A stretch of DNA of 64,000 nucleotides from Rhodococcus pyridinivorans (GCF_900105195.1 NZ_FNRX01000002.1:3720001-3784000); one strand, 5' to 3'; counted from the stretch's first letter, positions 51,093 to 61,868 are shown. The notes: generated by a model not told the origin, from the letters alone. Numbers and translations are program-made.

Positions 51093-52412
51093 ATGACGAA
51101 TCCCACACGCGCAGTAGAGGAATTCCGTCTCCCCGATCTCGGTGAGGGACTCACCGAAGCGGACTGGGTGCACTGGGTCGTCGCGGTCGGCGATCGTGTC
51201 GAACTCAACCAGGTCATCGGGGAGGTCGAAACCGCCAAGGCCACGGTGGAACTGCCGTCGCCCTATGGCGGCACGGTCGAGGAACTGCTGGTCGAGCCGG
51301 GACAGACGGTGCCGGTCGGGGCACCCCTGCTGCGGATCGCCACCGAGGACGGGCCCGCCGAACCGGCCGGTGACAGCGACGGCCCGTCCCGACCGTCGGT
51401 GCTCGTCGGATACGGACCCGGCGACGCCCCGCAGAGCAGACGCGCGACCCGCCGTGCCTCGGCGGACGCCGGTCGTGCCCGCGACGGTGATCCCCCTCCC
51501 GCACGACCCGACGCGAAGCCCGGCGCACGCAAACTCGCGGCTCTCCTCGAGGTCGATCTGGACACGGTGACGGGCACCGGCCGCGGCGGTGTGATCACGC
51601 GCGACGACGTGCGGCGCACCGCCGGACACGGCGACGAACCTACCGCAGGCCACGACGAAGAACCCACCGCCGAACGACCACACTCACCCGCCCCTGAGGC
51701 GTCCCCCGAACGGACCACACGGATACCCGTCGGAGGGGTGCGCAAGCGGACCGCCGAGGCAGTCTCCCGCAGCGCCTTCACCGCCCCGCACGCGAGCGTC
51801 TTCCTCACGTGCGACGCGACCGCCACCGTCGACCTGGTGTCGACCCTGCGCGCGTCGCCGGCCTTCGAAGGCGTCCGTCCGACGGCGCTGAGCATCGTCA
51901 CCCACGCACTGTTGCACGCGATCGCCGACGAGCCGTCGCTCAATGCGCACTGGGACGACGACACGGGCGAGATCGTGCTCCACCACGACGTGCATCTCGG
52001 GATCGCCACTGCGACCTCCGACGGCCTGAAGGTCCCCGTGGTCCGGGAGGCCCAGCGCCTGTCGTTGCCGCGTCTGGCCCGGTCGATCGCCGAGGTCGCC
52101 GACCGCGCGCGGACGGGCCGCTCCACGCCGTCCGAGCTGACGGGTTCGACGGTCTCGGTGACGAACGTCGGGGTGTTCGGGGTGGACGGGGGAACACCGA
52201 TCCTCAATCCCGGCGAGTCGGCGATCCTCGCCGTCGGAGCGATCTCCGACCGCCCGTGGGTCGTGGACGGTGCTCTCGCGATCCGGAAGGTGGTCACGTT
52301 GTCGCTGTCGTTCGACCATCGGCTCGTCGACGGGGAGCAGGCGGGACGGGCACTCGCGACGATCGGTGCGTTCCTCGGCGATCCCGTGCCCATGCTGCTC
52401 GCCGATACGTAG
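51093..52412 (+). CDS. bkdC: Branched-chain 2-oxoacid dehydrogenase E2 (dihydrolipoyl acyltransferase)
   Basis: 439 residues in three parts: one lipoyl domain (about 8-82, lipoyl-lysine K49 in GEVETAKATVELPSP), a peripheral-subunit-binding domain (about 135-170, ARKLAALLEVDLDTVTGTGR) and the acyltransferase domain (about 210-439) with the active-site H409 and D413 in FDHRLVDGEQAG. The linkers are rich in Pro, Asp and Glu (HGDEPTAGHDEEPTAE). No E3 gene is present nearby; E3 is presumably shared and encoded elsewhere. Confidence 0.95.
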   Translation: MTNPTRAVEEFRLPDLGEGLTEADWVHWVVAVGDRVELNQVIGEVETAKATVELPSPYGGTVEELLVEPGQTVPVGAPLLRIATEDGPAEPAGDSDGPSRPSVLVGYGPGDAPQSRRATRRASADAGRARDGDPPPARPDAKPGARKLAALLEVDLDTVTGTGRGGVITRDDVRRTAGHGDEPTAGHDEEPTAERPHSPAPEASPERTTRIPVGGVRKRTAEAVSRSAFTAPHASVFLTCDATATVDLVSTLRASPAFEGVRPTALSIVTHALLHAIADEPSLNAHWDDDTGEIVLHHDVHLGIATATSDGLKVPVVREAQRLSLPRLARSIAEVADRARTGRSTPSELTGSTVSVTNVGVFGVDGGTPILNPGESAILAVGAISDRPWVVDGALAIRKVVTLSLSFDHRLVDGEQAGRALATIGAFLGDPVPMLLADT

Positions 52413-52443
52413 GGGCCGCGAACGCTCGGTAGCGTGCCTCCAC

Positions 52444-53613
52444 GTGGTGGATTCGCAACGGACGACGGACCGGCTCACGCACGCCCGGGCGGCGGTGTTC
52501 GCGATCTTCGGGCTCAACGGCTTCCTGCTCGCCCTGTGGGTCGTCCACATCCCGGCGATCCGGGAACGGGTGGGCATCGATCACGCGGCACTCGGATCGT
52601 TGCTGTTGCTGCTCGCCCTCGGGGCGCTCGGCGGGATGCACGTGACGGGTCGGCTCGCCGACCTGATCGGTAGCCACCGCACGACGATCGTCTTCGCTCT
52701 GATGTTGTCCCTGACGGTGGTCGGGCCGGGCCTGGCCGCGGCGCCGTGGCAGCTCGGACTCGCTCTCGCAGTGTTCGGTTTCGCGAACGGCGCGCTGGAC
52801 GTGTCGATGAACTCCCAGGCGGTCGTGGTCGAACAGCGGTACCGGCGACCGATCATGTCGGCCTTCCACGGGTTGTTCTCCGCGGGCGGGATCGCCGGGT
52901 CGCTGGTGGGCGCGGCCGCCCTGGCCGCCGGGGTTCGCCCCGCGCTCACGCTCGCGGTCGCCGGGGTCGTCGCGGCCGCGGTGGTGGGCCGGGCGGGGCC
53001 GCGCCTCGTCCGGACGGAGCCGCCGATCCGATCGTCGTCACCGGGGCCCCGGGCCGGTTACTCGCGCCGCGTGGTGCTGCTCGGAGGTGTGGCGTTCGCG
53101 CTGATGCTGTGCGAGGGGGTCGCGAACGACTGGAGCGCGCTGCAGGTGCAGGAACGGCTCGGCAGCCCGGAGTCGGTGGCCGCGCTCGCGTTCGGTGCGT
53201 TCTCGGCGACCATGACGATCGGGCGCTTCGTCGCCGACCGGGTCACCGCCCGGTTCGGCAGCGCCGCCGTCATCCGATACGGAACGCTGGTCGCCGCGGT
53301 CGGGATCGGCGCCGTGGCACTGTCGCCGTGGCTGGTCCTCACACTCGCCGGATGGGCATTGTTCGGCCTGGGGTTGTCCGGTGCCCTCCCGCAGCTGTTC
53401 AGCGCCGCGGGCAATCTCGATTCGGGATCCCCCGGCGCGAACATGTCCCGCGTCGTCGGTCTGGGTTATCTGGGTTTCCTGGCCGGCCCTGCGTGCATCG
53501 GGTGGATCGCCGAGGCGACCTCCCTCACGACGGCGATGGTCGTACCGCTCGCATGCGTGCTCCTCGCCGCACTGCTGGCTCCCGTACTGACGCCGACGGC
53601 GCCCACGCGGTGA
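52444..53613 (+). CDS. MFS transporter
   Basis: 389 residues from GTG 52444 (a second GTG follows directly), with about twelve hydrophobic helices and the MFS loop motif GRLADLIGSHRT between helices 2 and 3. Other conserved parts are FANGALDVSMNSQAVVVEQ and FHGLFSAGGIAGSLVG, which resemble the YbjJ/fucose-permease-like inner-membrane subgroup. Substrate unknown. It follows bkdC by 31 bases but may have its own promoter. Its stop codon lies in the loop of a strong hairpin. Confidence 0.88.
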   Translation: MVDSQRTTDRLTHARAAVFAIFGLNGFLLALWVVHIPAIRERVGIDHAALGSLLLLLALGALGGMHVTGRLADLIGSHRTTIVFALMLSLTVVGPGLAAAPWQLGLALAVFGFANGALDVSMNSQAVVVEQRYRRPIMSAFHGLFSAGGIAGSLVGAAALAAGVRPALTLAVAGVVAAAVVGRAGPRLVRTEPPIRSSSPGPRAGYSRRVVLLGGVAFALMLCEGVANDWSALQVQERLGSPESVAALAFGAFSATMTIGRFVADRVTARFGSAAVIRYGTLVAAVGIGAVALSPWLVLTLAGWALFGLGLSGALPQLFSAAGNLDSGSPGANMSRVVGLGYLGFLAGPACIGWIAEATSLTTAMVVPLACVLLAALLAPVLTPTAPTR

Positions 53614-53629
53614 TCCGCGTGGGCGCCGT
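53596..53629. terminator. 15-bp hairpin with MFS stop codon in its loop
   Basis: ACGGCGCCCACGCGG (53596-53610) pairs perfectly with CCGCGTGGGCGCCGT (53615-53629); the 4-base loop TGAT holds the MFS stop codon. A likely bidirectional terminator between convergent genes; no U-tract. Confidence 0.7.
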
Positions 53630-53656
53630 GACGGAGCAGCGACAGGTCCGGAAGGC

Positions 53657-55080
<1,424 letters not shown>

Positions 55081-55081
<1 letters not shown>

Positions 55082-55410
55082 CAGGCGTCAGCCCCCTTCT
55101 TCTGTGCAGCCGGGGAGTCCTTGCGCTGCTTGAACATCCCGAGCATGCGGTCGGTGACGACGAAGCCACCGACGACGTTCAGGGTGCCGAAGACCAGAGC
55201 GACGAACAGGATGATCTTGATGCCCCAGTGGGCATCACCGGGGAGATGACCGAGCACGACGAGAGCGCCGAGCACGACGATGCCGTGGATCGCGTTGGTG
55301 CCCGACATCAGCGGCGTGTGCAGCGTGTTCGGCACCTTGGAGATGACGGCGAAACCGACGAATCCGGCCAGGACCAGAATCGCGATGTTCGCGAGTAGTT
55401 CGTTGTACAT
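55081..55410 (-). CDS. pntAb: NAD(P) transhydrogenase subunit alpha part 2 (membrane)
   Basis: 109 residues with three to four transmembrane helices, corresponding to the C-terminal membrane segment of E. coli PntA (ISKVPNTLHTPLMSGTNAIH is the family signature). Split alpha subunits (PntAa + PntAb) are common in actinobacteria. Its ATG directly follows the pntAa stop (55411). Confidence 0.95.
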
Positions 55411-56538
55411 CTAGGAGTTCTCCTTCGAACGCGTCACGCAGGCGGCCTCGAGGATCTCGTCCGAGAAGTCCGGGGCCAGGGCACCCGACTCGTCGAGGAG
55501 CAGCTCGATCAGCGCGTACACGTTCTTCGAGTAGAGCTCGGAGGCATGCTCCGGCATCGTCGCGGGCAGGTTGAGCGGCGAGCAGATGGTGACGTCGTGC
55601 TTGACGACGGTCTGCCCCGGCTCGGTGAGTTCGCAGTTGCCACCGGTCTCGCCGGCGAGGTCGACGATCACCGAACCCGGCTTCATCCCCTCGACCGCGG
55701 CGGCGGTCACCAGGCGCGGCGCCGGGCGGCCCGGCACGAGCGCGGTGGTGATGACGACGTCGAAGCCCTTGATGGCGTCTTCGAGCGCCTGCTGCTGCTG
55801 GGCCCGCTCGGCCTCGGTGAGCTCGCGTGCGTAGCCGCCCTCACCCGCGGCGTCGATGCCGAGGTCGAGCCACTGGGCACCGACCGACCGGACCTGGTCG
55901 GCGACCTCGGGACGCACGTCGTAACCGGTGGTGCGGCCACCGAGACGCTTCGCCGTGGCCAGCGCCTGCAGACCCGCGACGCCCACCCCGAGCACCAGCA
56001 CGGTCGCCGGCTTCACGGTGCCGGCTGCGGTGGTGAGCATCGGGAAGAAGCGGGTGGATTCGCTCGCCGCGACCAGCACGGCCTTGTAGCCGGCGACGTT
56101 CGCCTGCGACGACAGGGCATCCATGACCTGCGCGCGGGAGATACGCGGAATGGCCTCGACGGCATACGCCTCGACTCCGGCCTGCGTGAGGGCGCCGATC
56201 TGGTTGTCTGCGTTGCGCGGGGCGAGGAAGCCGATCAGGCGCTGGCCGGACTTCAGGTGGGCGATCTCGGCGTCGCTCGGCGGAGCGACCTTGACGACGA
56301 TGTCGGCGGACCAGGCGTCGCCGACGGTCGCGCCGGCTTCCTTGTAGGCCGCATCCGGAATCAGCGCGCCCTGGCCGGCACCGGACTCGACGACGACGTC
56401 GAGACCCTTGCCGATCAAGGAGGGCACGATCTTCGGCACGAGCGCGACCCGCCGTTCCCCGTCGTTCGTCTCACGAACCACGCCGACGGTCGGACGGCGG
56501 TGCGCTCCGCTCCCCGTGTTCGATCCTTCGGTACTCAA
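55411..56538 (-). CDS. pntAa: NAD(P) transhydrogenase subunit alpha part 1 (NAD-binding)
   Basis: Soluble domain I that binds NAD(H). 375 residues from a TTG at 56538, strongly supported by AGGAG seven bases upstream. Alanine-dehydrogenase/PNT N-terminus VGVVRETNDGERRVALVPKI, Rossmann motif LVLGVGVAGLQALATAKRLG and GYDVRPEVADQVRSVGAQ. First gene of pntAa-pntAb-pntB; a Crp/GlxR-like site lies about 190 bases upstream. Confidence 0.95.
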   Translation of the reverse strand: MSTEGSNTGSGAHRRPTVGVVRETNDGERRVALVPKIVPSLIGKGLDVVVESGAGQGALIPDAAYKEAGATVGDAWSADIVVKVAPPSDAEIAHLKSGQRLIGFLAPRNADNQIGALTQAGVEAYAVEAIPRISRAQVMDALSSQANVAGYKAVLVAASESTRFFPMLTTAAGTVKPATVLVLGVGVAGLQALATAKRLGGRTTGYDVRPEVADQVRSVGAQWLDLGIDAAGEGGYARELTEAERAQQQQALEDAIKGFDVVITTALVPGRPAPRLVTAAAVEGMKPGSVIVDLAGETGGNCELTEPGQTVVKHDVTICSPLNLPATMPEHASELYSKNVYALIELLLDESGALAPDFSDEILEAACVTRSKENS

Positions 56539-56974
56539 TTCTTGACTCCTGCGTCGATGAAAGTGCGCGTCGTGCCGCGATCGGCGGCGAAAGATGCGTT
56601 ATCGAAGGCCATGTGACGGCCTGTCATGCACTGAAAGGCTTAAGCAGACCTACCGTGCCCTCCCGTGACCTCGCAACCTGGTCAGATCATCTGAATCGAG
56701 TCCGAACAGCAAGACGGCGCAAGTTTGTGAGGCAGCTCACCTCACAAATGCCATTTTCCTCCGGTGAGCAAGACCGTGCAGGACGATCGGAATCGGTCCC
56801 GAAAACGGCCCGGGAGCGGCCCCCGATGCGAAAGAAGGCGGAGTGCAAACAGATTCGTTCCGTGTGCACCGAACGGCGGTGTGTACCGATTCAGAACACT
56901 TCGGAATCGATTCAGATACTCGGTCACCGGACCCGGCCTTTGCGCTCGTCCGGCAGCCCGCGTAGGGGGTGTCC
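56539..56974. promoter_or_regulatory. Divergent pntAa / zinc-ribbon intergenic region
   Basis: 436 bases without a supported gene. It holds the Crp/GlxR-like box at 56724-56748 and an 11-base inverted repeat ATCTGAATCGA (56689-56699) / TCGATTCAGAT (56907-56917) separated by about 207 bases. It is somewhat less GC-rich than the flanking genes. Short open frames here show no codon bias or family signature. Confidence 0.5.
56724..56748. promoter_or_regulatory. Crp/GlxR-like binding site upstream of pntAa
   Basis: TGTGAGGCAGCTCACC (56726-56741) matches TGTGA-N6-TCACA at 9 of 10 fixed positions. It is nested in a wider perfect repeat TTTGTGAGG (56724-56732) / CCTCACAAA (56740-56748). A cAMP-responsive regulator would link NADPH supply to carbon status; binding is inferred from sequence only. 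Confidence 0.6.
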
Positions 56975-57178
56975 GTGACACACGAACCTCGGAAGGACCC
57001 CGCGAACGACACGCCCGCCGACTTCACGGTCGACGACGACCCCGGCACGGCCGACCTCGGCGGCGACCCGGTCTGCTGGCTCCATCTCCTCTGCCCCGAC
57101 TGCGGGGCGATGCTCACCTCCGAGGAGGAACCGTGCCCGCGATGCGGCAGGGAGCACCCGATCCCGGATCCCTCCTGA
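56975..57178 (+). CDS. Small zinc-ribbon protein
   Basis: 67 residues from GTG 56975, with AGGGGG about 5 bases upstream. The acidic N-terminal half (PADFTVDDDPGTADLGGD) is followed by a compact zinc ribbon CPDCGAMLTSEEEPCPRCGR with two CxxC pairs. Function unknown. It precedes cobB by 22 bases and may be its co-transcribed partner. Confidence 0.75.
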   Translation: MTHEPRKDPANDTPADFTVDDDPGTADLGGDPVCWLHLLCPDCGAMLTSEEEPCPRCGREHPIPDPS

Positions 57179-57200
57179 CCCGAGCACCTAACCTGGCCCC

Positions 57201-57965
57201 ATGAACGTGCCGGAACCCGTCCTCGACCTCGCCCGCTCGGCCCGCCGCGTCGCCGTCCTCACCGGCGCCGGGATGTCCGCCGAGAGCGGTGTCCCCACCT
57301 TCCGCGATGCGCAGACCGGATTGTGGGAGAACTTCGACGCCACTGCCCTCGCCACACCAGCGGCGTGGGCGGACGATCCCGCGACGGTCTGGGCCTGGTA
57401 TCAGTGGCGGGTCGCGCTCGTCCGGCGTGTACAGCCCAATGCCGGACACCGGGCCCTCACCGACTGGGCACGGGCGGCCCACGTGCAGATCGTGACGCAG
57501 AACGTCGACGACCTCCACGAGCGTGCCGGAAGCCACGAGGTCACCCATCTGCACGGGAGCCTGTTCGCCCCGCGGTGCAGCCGGTGCGAGCGTGCCGTCG
57601 ACCTCCCCGATCCGCCGGAGGATCCCGTCGCCCGTCTCGATCCGCCGTCGTGCCCCGCATGCGGAGGCGACGGCCGGCCGGGCGTCGTGTGGTTCGGCGA
57701 GATGCTGCCGCAGGACCCGTGGGAGACCGCGACCGAGTCCCTGCGCGAGGCCGACCTGCTGCTGGTCGTCGGCACCTCGGGCGTCGTCTACCCGGCGGCC
57801 GGCCTGCCGTCGCTCGCGCGCAGTCACGGCGTGCCGGTGGTACAGATCGATCCGCGCGAGACCGATCTGAGCGATCAGGTCGACCACGCCTGGCGCACCA
57901 CGGCCGCCGTGGGTCTTCCCGTCCTCGTCGACGCGCTGGGGATCGGGACCGACACACCGCGTTAA
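57201..57965 (+). CDS. cobB: Sirtuin NAD-dependent protein deacylase, class III type
   Basis: 254-residue Sir2 protein. NAD motif TGAGMSAESGVPTFRD (21-36), QNVDDLHERAG (100-110), catalytic H118 in THLHGSLF, zinc cysteines C126, C129, C151 and C154. Y67 and R70 (WYQWR) match the Tyr-xx-Arg pair that in class III sirtuins accepts succinyl- or malonyl-lysine, so desuccinylase activity beside deacetylation is expected. First gene of a closely spaced five-gene run. Confidence 0.94.
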   Translation: MNVPEPVLDLARSARRVAVLTGAGMSAESGVPTFRDAQTGLWENFDATALATPAAWADDPATVWAWYQWRVALVRRVQPNAGHRALTDWARAAHVQIVTQNVDDLHERAGSHEVTHLHGSLFAPRCSRCERAVDLPDPPEDPVARLDPPSCPACGGDGRPGVVWFGEMLPQDPWETATESLREADLLLVVGTSGVVYPAAGLPSLARSHGVPVVQIDPRETDLSDQVDHAWRTTAAVGLPVLVDALGIGTDTPR

Positions 57966-57974
57966 GGTGACCCG

Positions 57975-58415
57975 GTGAGTTCCTGTGTGTTCTGCGCCAT
58001 AGCCGACGGCAGCGGTACGGCGACACGGGTGTACGAGGACGACGAGGTCGTGGCCTTCCTCGACATCCGGCCGATCGCGCGCGGGCACACCCTCGTGATC
58101 CCGCGCGTGCACGCCGCACGCCTCGAGAACCTCGATCCGGCGTCGGGCGCGGCCGTCTTCCGCGCCGGACAGCGGATCGCCCGGGCGATGACCCGTTCCG
58201 AACTCGCCACCGACGGAACCAATCTCGTCCTGAACGACGGACGGGCAGCCTTCCAGACCGTCTTCCACACCCACCTGCACGTCCTGCCCCGCTGGGGCGG
58301 CGACCGTGTCCGGATGGGTATCGGTCTGGTCCGCCGTCGACCCCACGACCCCGAGACCACCGCGGCACTCATCCGCGCCGGTCTCGAACGTCTCACCGCC
58401 GAGGAGCACCAGTGA
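57975..58415 (+). CDS. HIT family hydrolase
   Basis: 146 residues from GTG 57975. N-terminal CVFCAIADGSG and the histidine triad in VFHTHLHVLPRW (HxHxH), the HINT/Fhit-like signature; acts on nucleotidyl phosphoramidates or dinucleoside polyphosphates. C3/C6-type CxxC with later His may bind zinc. 9 bases after cobB; its stop overlaps the next start (GTGA). Confidence 0.92.
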   Translation: MSSCVFCAIADGSGTATRVYEDDEVVAFLDIRPIARGHTLVIPRVHAARLENLDPASGAAVFRAGQRIARAMTRSELATDGTNLVLNDGRAAFQTVFHTHLHVLPRWGGDRVRMGIGLVRRRPHDPETTAALIRAGLERLTAEEHQ

Positions 58416-59266
58416 CATCGCAGCCCGACACCACCCCCGATACCTCCGCTGCCGAGTTCCCGATCGACACGATCCGGCCGCTGCTGCTCGAGCAGTTCGC
58501 CGTGCTCGACGATCTGCTCTCGGGACCGACCGAGGACGAGTGGACCACCGCCACCTGCCTACCGGGATGGACGGTCAAGGACATCACTGCGCATCTCATC
58601 GGCACCGAGTCGATGCTCGCGGGCATCGAAGCGCCGCGCATCGAACGCGACGTGCGCTCGTTCGACCACGTCCGCAACGACATCGCGGCCTTCAACGAGC
58701 TGTGGGTGGAGTCGCTGCGTCCCGTTCCCGGCCCGGACGTGCTCGAGCGCTACCGGGAGATCGTCGCCCTACGCACGGAGCAACTCGGCGCGATGACCCA
58801 GGCGGACTTCGGGAAGCAGTCGAACACTCCCGTCGGGCCGGCGCCCTACGGACGCTTCATGCGGATCCGCGTGTTCGACTGCTGGCTCCACGAACTCGAC
58901 ATCTGCGACGCTCTCGGCAGGACGGGCAGCGAGGGCGGCCCGCGTGCCGAACTCGGATCCGCGGAGGTCTTCGGTGCGGTTCCGTTCATTGTGGGCAAGC
59001 GCGGCAAGGCCCCCGAGGGAGCACGCATCACGATCGAACTCTCCGGTCCCCTCGCACGCACCGTCCACGTCGAGGTGCACGGACGGGCCACCGAGGTCCC
59101 GGCCCTCTCCGAACCGGCCACCACGACGATCGCGATGGACTCGGGACTGTTCGTTCGGCTCGCCGGAGGACGCGTGCGCGCCGAGGACCGAATCGACGAG
59201 ATCACCCTCGGCGGCGACACCGAGGTCGGGCGCCGCATCGTCGACAACCTCGCGTTCACGATCTGA
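58412..59266 (+). CDS. Maleylpyruvate isomerase family (DinB-like) protein
   Basis: 284 residues from GTG 58412. The mycothiol-dependent maleylpyruvate isomerase N-terminal fold is shown by WTTATCLPGWTVKDITAHLI, with the metal-binding histidine in ITAHLIG and a later HELDICD motif (CWLHELDICDALG) completing the His triad. Actinobacterial members of this family use mycothiol or act as DinB-like thiol transferases; substrate unknown. Confidence 0.85.
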   Translation: MTSQPDTTPDTSAAEFPIDTIRPLLLEQFAVLDDLLSGPTEDEWTTATCLPGWTVKDITAHLIGTESMLAGIEAPRIERDVRSFDHVRNDIAAFNELWVESLRPVPGPDVLERYREIVALRTEQLGAMTQADFGKQSNTPVGPAPYGRFMRIRVFDCWLHELDICDALGRTGSEGGPRAELGSAEVFGAVPFIVGKRGKAPEGARITIELSGPLARTVHVEVHGRATEVPALSEPATTTIAMDSGLFVRLAGGRVRAEDRIDEITLGGDTEVGRRIVDNLAFTI

Positions 59267-59270
59267 CGTC

Positions 59271-59921
59271 GTGCGGCTGTTCCTGTCCTCCTACCGGTTC
59301 GGCGCCGACCCGGACACCTTCGTCCGTCTGGTGGCGCCGGGCCGGATCGCGGTGATCGCGAACGCCGCCGACGCGTGGCCGGCCTCCGCCCGCGCGGCGG
59401 CGGTCACGAGCGAGATGGGCCCGCTGCGGTCGCTCGGCTTCGCTCCGGAGGAGGTGGATCTGCGCGATCACCTCGACGATCCCGACTCGCTGCGGCAGCG
59501 ACTGTCGGGCTGCACGTCCGTGTGGGTGCGCGGCGGCAACACCTTCGTCCTGCGAGCGCAATTGGCCCGCAGTGGAGGCGACGCCGTGCTCACGGATCTG
59601 GTGCGCAGCAACCGTCTCGTGTACGGGGGATACAGCGCCGGGGCCTGTGTCGCGACACCGTCGCTGCGCGGCATCGAGTTCTCCGACGACCCCGACGAGG
59701 TCGCCGCGACCTGCGGTATCCCGGTGGTGTGGGACGGACTCGGCTGGGTCGAGCACGCGATCGTGCCGCACGCCGGCGACTCGCTGCTGGCCGACGACGG
59801 GATACAGCGGACCCTGCTGTACCTGCGCGAGCACGGCGTCGAGCACGTGGCGTTGACCGACGACGACGCGATCGTCGTCGACACTCCTCCAGAGCACGCC
59901 CCGAGTACGGTGACATCATGA
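59271..59921 (+). CDS. Peptidase E-like S51 family protein
   Basis: 216 residues from GTG 59271 (V-R-L-F-L-S-S-Y-R-F). Nucleophile serine in VYGGYSAGACVATP and the later GWVEHAIVPHAGDS histidine region fit S51 dipeptidase/cyanophycinase-like hydrolases, which cleave Asp-X dipeptides. WVRGGNTFVLRAQL is a further family motif. 4 bases after the MDMPI gene; overlaps the GNAT start by 4 bases. Confidence 0.87.
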   Translation: MRLFLSSYRFGADPDTFVRLVAPGRIAVIANAADAWPASARAAAVTSEMGPLRSLGFAPEEVDLRDHLDDPDSLRQRLSGCTSVWVRGGNTFVLRAQLARSGGDAVLTDLVRSNRLVYGGYSAGACVATPSLRGIEFSDDPDEVAATCGIPVVWDGLGWVEHAIVPHAGDSLLADDGIQRTLLYLREHGVEHVALTDDDAIVVDTPPEHAPSTVTS

Positions 59922-60208
59922 CGCAGAACATCGACGGCACCGAACCCCGGATCGAGCACGACGCCGACAAGGCCCGCTTCGCGCTCTATCTCGGCGACGA
60001 CCTCGCGGCCTACGCCGACTACACGCAGCACGGCGACCTGCGGGACTTCGACCACACCGTCACCGACCCGCAGTTCCGCGGTAAGGGTCTCGCCGGGGTC
60101 GTGGTGAAGCACGCCCTCGACGAGACCAAGAAGCAGGGACTGAAGATCGGTACGTCCTGCTCGTACGTCGAGAAGTTCGTCTCCGAACATCCCGAATACC
60201 GCAACTGA
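59918..60208 (+). CDS. Small GNAT-like N-acetyltransferase (YjdJ type)
   Basis: 96 residues, the minimal GNAT fold. FALYLGDDLAAYADYTQHGD strand region, FDHTVTDPQFRGKGLAGVVV with the acetyl-CoA pyrophosphate loop QFRGKGLA, and the C-terminal CSYVEKFVSEHPEY typical of the YjdJ/Gtn-like subgroup. Last gene of the cobB run; a sirtuin and an acetyltransferase in one unit suggests linked acylation control (inference). Confidence 0.9.
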   Translation: MTQNIDGTEPRIEHDADKARFALYLGDDLAAYADYTQHGDLRDFDHTVTDPQFRGKGLAGVVVKHALDETKKQGLKIGTSCSYVEKFVSEHPEYRN

Positions 60209-60212
60209 TCCG

Positions 60213-61868
60213 TCACACCTGCACGTCGCGGCGGCGGAAACCCACGATCGCCGCTGCGACGAGCAGCACCGCCGCGACCGCCTGGATGATCAGCGGCATC
60301 GCCGTCGCATTCTCTGCGGGCACCAGCGGGATGTGCGAGAACGGCGACAGTGCGACGAGTTCGTCGGGTAGGTCGAGCATCTCGCCGAGCCACGCGACGA
60401 ACACCGTCCACACCACCAGCACCCACACCAGCCCGGTCGCGCGCGGCACGCAGCCCAGCAGCGCGAACGCCACGGCGACGACGAGGATCGCCGCCGGCGC
60501 GTAGGCCAGGGACGCCGCGATCATCCGCAGCACCCACGCCCAGTCGCCCACCGCGAATGCGACCCCCAGTCCGGTCGCGGCGCCGGAGACGAGCAGCGCC
60601 ACGACCATCTGGACGACGATCACACCGAGTGCCGCGGACAGCCATGCGCTGCGCCCAGTTCCGGTGATGATCACGAGACCGGACCGTCCGCCGTCCTCCT
60701 CGCTGCGCATTCGCACCACCGCGGACACACCGAAGGCGGTGGCGCCGAGGGCGAGGAACATCAGCATCATCCCGGCGAAGGAGGCGGTGAGGGCGTCGGG
60801 ATCCACGCCGACCATGTCCAGCACCTGAGGCATCTCGTCGATGAGATCCTCCACGGAACTGGCGAGGGCGCCCATCGCGACACCGAACAGCACCAGTCCC
60901 GTCAGCCATCCCACGAACGCTCCGCGCAGCAGGCGCCGGATCAACCCCACCGGACCGAGCAACGCGGAATCGGCCTCGGCGGGGCCTGGTTTCGGCGCCC
61001 GTAGACCGGCTCCGAGGTCGCGGCGCCGCGACAGCGCAACGGCGACGGTGAGCAGCACGACCGTCGTGGCGACGGACAACAGCAGCGGCCACCACCGCTC
61101 GTCGACGTAGAGCCGGGTCTGCTGGGCCCAGGCGATCGGCGAGAGCCACGACAGCCACGACCCGGTGGCCTCGATGATGTCGCCGGCTCCGCGGACGAAG
61201 AAGGCCGCGGCGAGCACTGCGAGCGCGGTGCCCGTGGCCGAGCGGGAGTGCTCGCCGAACTGGGCGGTCACCGCGGCGACTGCGCCGAAGAGCACCCCGG
61301 TGACGGCGGAGGCCACACCGAAGGCGATCGAGCCGACGACATCGAGCCCGCCGGCGATGAGCGCGACGGTGATGCCGGTACCCACCACGAGATTCGCGAC
61401 CGAGACCAACAGCAGGGCGGCCGCCGGCGGGGCGTAGGCCCCGACGGGCAGAGCCCGCAGGAGTTCGAGCCGGCCGGATTCCTCCTGCGCTCGGGTATGC
61501 CTGACGACGAGCAGGATGCTCATGATCGCCGTCGCGACGAAGACGGTCAGACTCAGCTCGTTCGCAGTCATCGCCCCGAGCGTGTAGTTGTCGATCCCGT
61601 AGGCCGGTCCCGTCATGAGCACGGCTGCCGGATTCTCCAGCAGGGCCGCGCGGGCCTGCCGGGAGGCCTCGTCGGGATAGACCGCGGCCAGGCTGAGGAC
61701 GGTCGACCACACCGTGAGGGCGAGCGCGAGGGTCCAGACGGTGATCCGCACGCGGTCCAACCGCAGGTAGAACCGCAGCAGTGTGCCGAGCCCGGTGAAC
61801 GGTGCCGCGGACGTCGCGGAGGTACCGCTCGGGGTCGGCACTGCTGTCGGTGTCGTCGTGGTCATCAT
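60213..61868 (-). CDS. ABC exporter permease (ABC-2 type)
   Basis: 551 residues with about twelve transmembrane helices in two similar halves of six, a duplicated ABC-2 permease layout. N-terminal Thr/Pro-rich tail ([20 protein letters not shown]), then [18 protein letters not shown]. The first half carries [20 protein letters not shown], the second [20 protein letters not shown]. Works with the upstream ATPase (4-base overlap, 61865-61868); such pairs export drugs, lipids or peptides. Confidence 0.9.
   Translation of the reverse strand: MMTTTTPTAVPTPSGTSATSAAPFTGLGTLLRFYLRLDRVRITVWTLALALTVWSTVLSLAAVYPDEASRQARAALLENPAAVLMTGPAYGIDNYTLGAMTANELSLTVFVATAIMSILLVVRHTRAQEESGRLELLRALPVGAYAPPAAALLLVSVANLVVGTGITVALIAGGLDVVGSIAFGVASAVTGVLFGAVAAVTAQFGEHSRSATGTALAVLAAAFFVRGAGDIIEATGSWLSWLSPIAWAQQTRLYVDERWWPLLLSVATTVVLLTVAVALSRRRDLGAGLRAPKPGPAEADSALLGPVGLIRRLLRGAFVGWLTGLVLFGVAMGALASSVEDLIDEMPQVLDMVGVDPDALTASFAGMMLMFLALGATAFGVSAVVRMRSEEDGGRSGLVIITGTGRSAWLSAALGVIVVQMVVALLVSGAATGLGVAFAVGDWAWVLRMIAASLAYAPAAILVVAVAFALLGCVPRATGLVWVLVVWTVFVAWLGEMLDLPDELVALSPFSHIPLVPAENATAMPLIIQAVAAVLLVAAAIVGFRRRDVQV

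Noticed and set aside
56613..56978. Open frame of ~120 codons in the pntAa upstream region
   Set aside because: No codon bias, no family similarity, and it spans the Crp/GlxR-like box and repeats.
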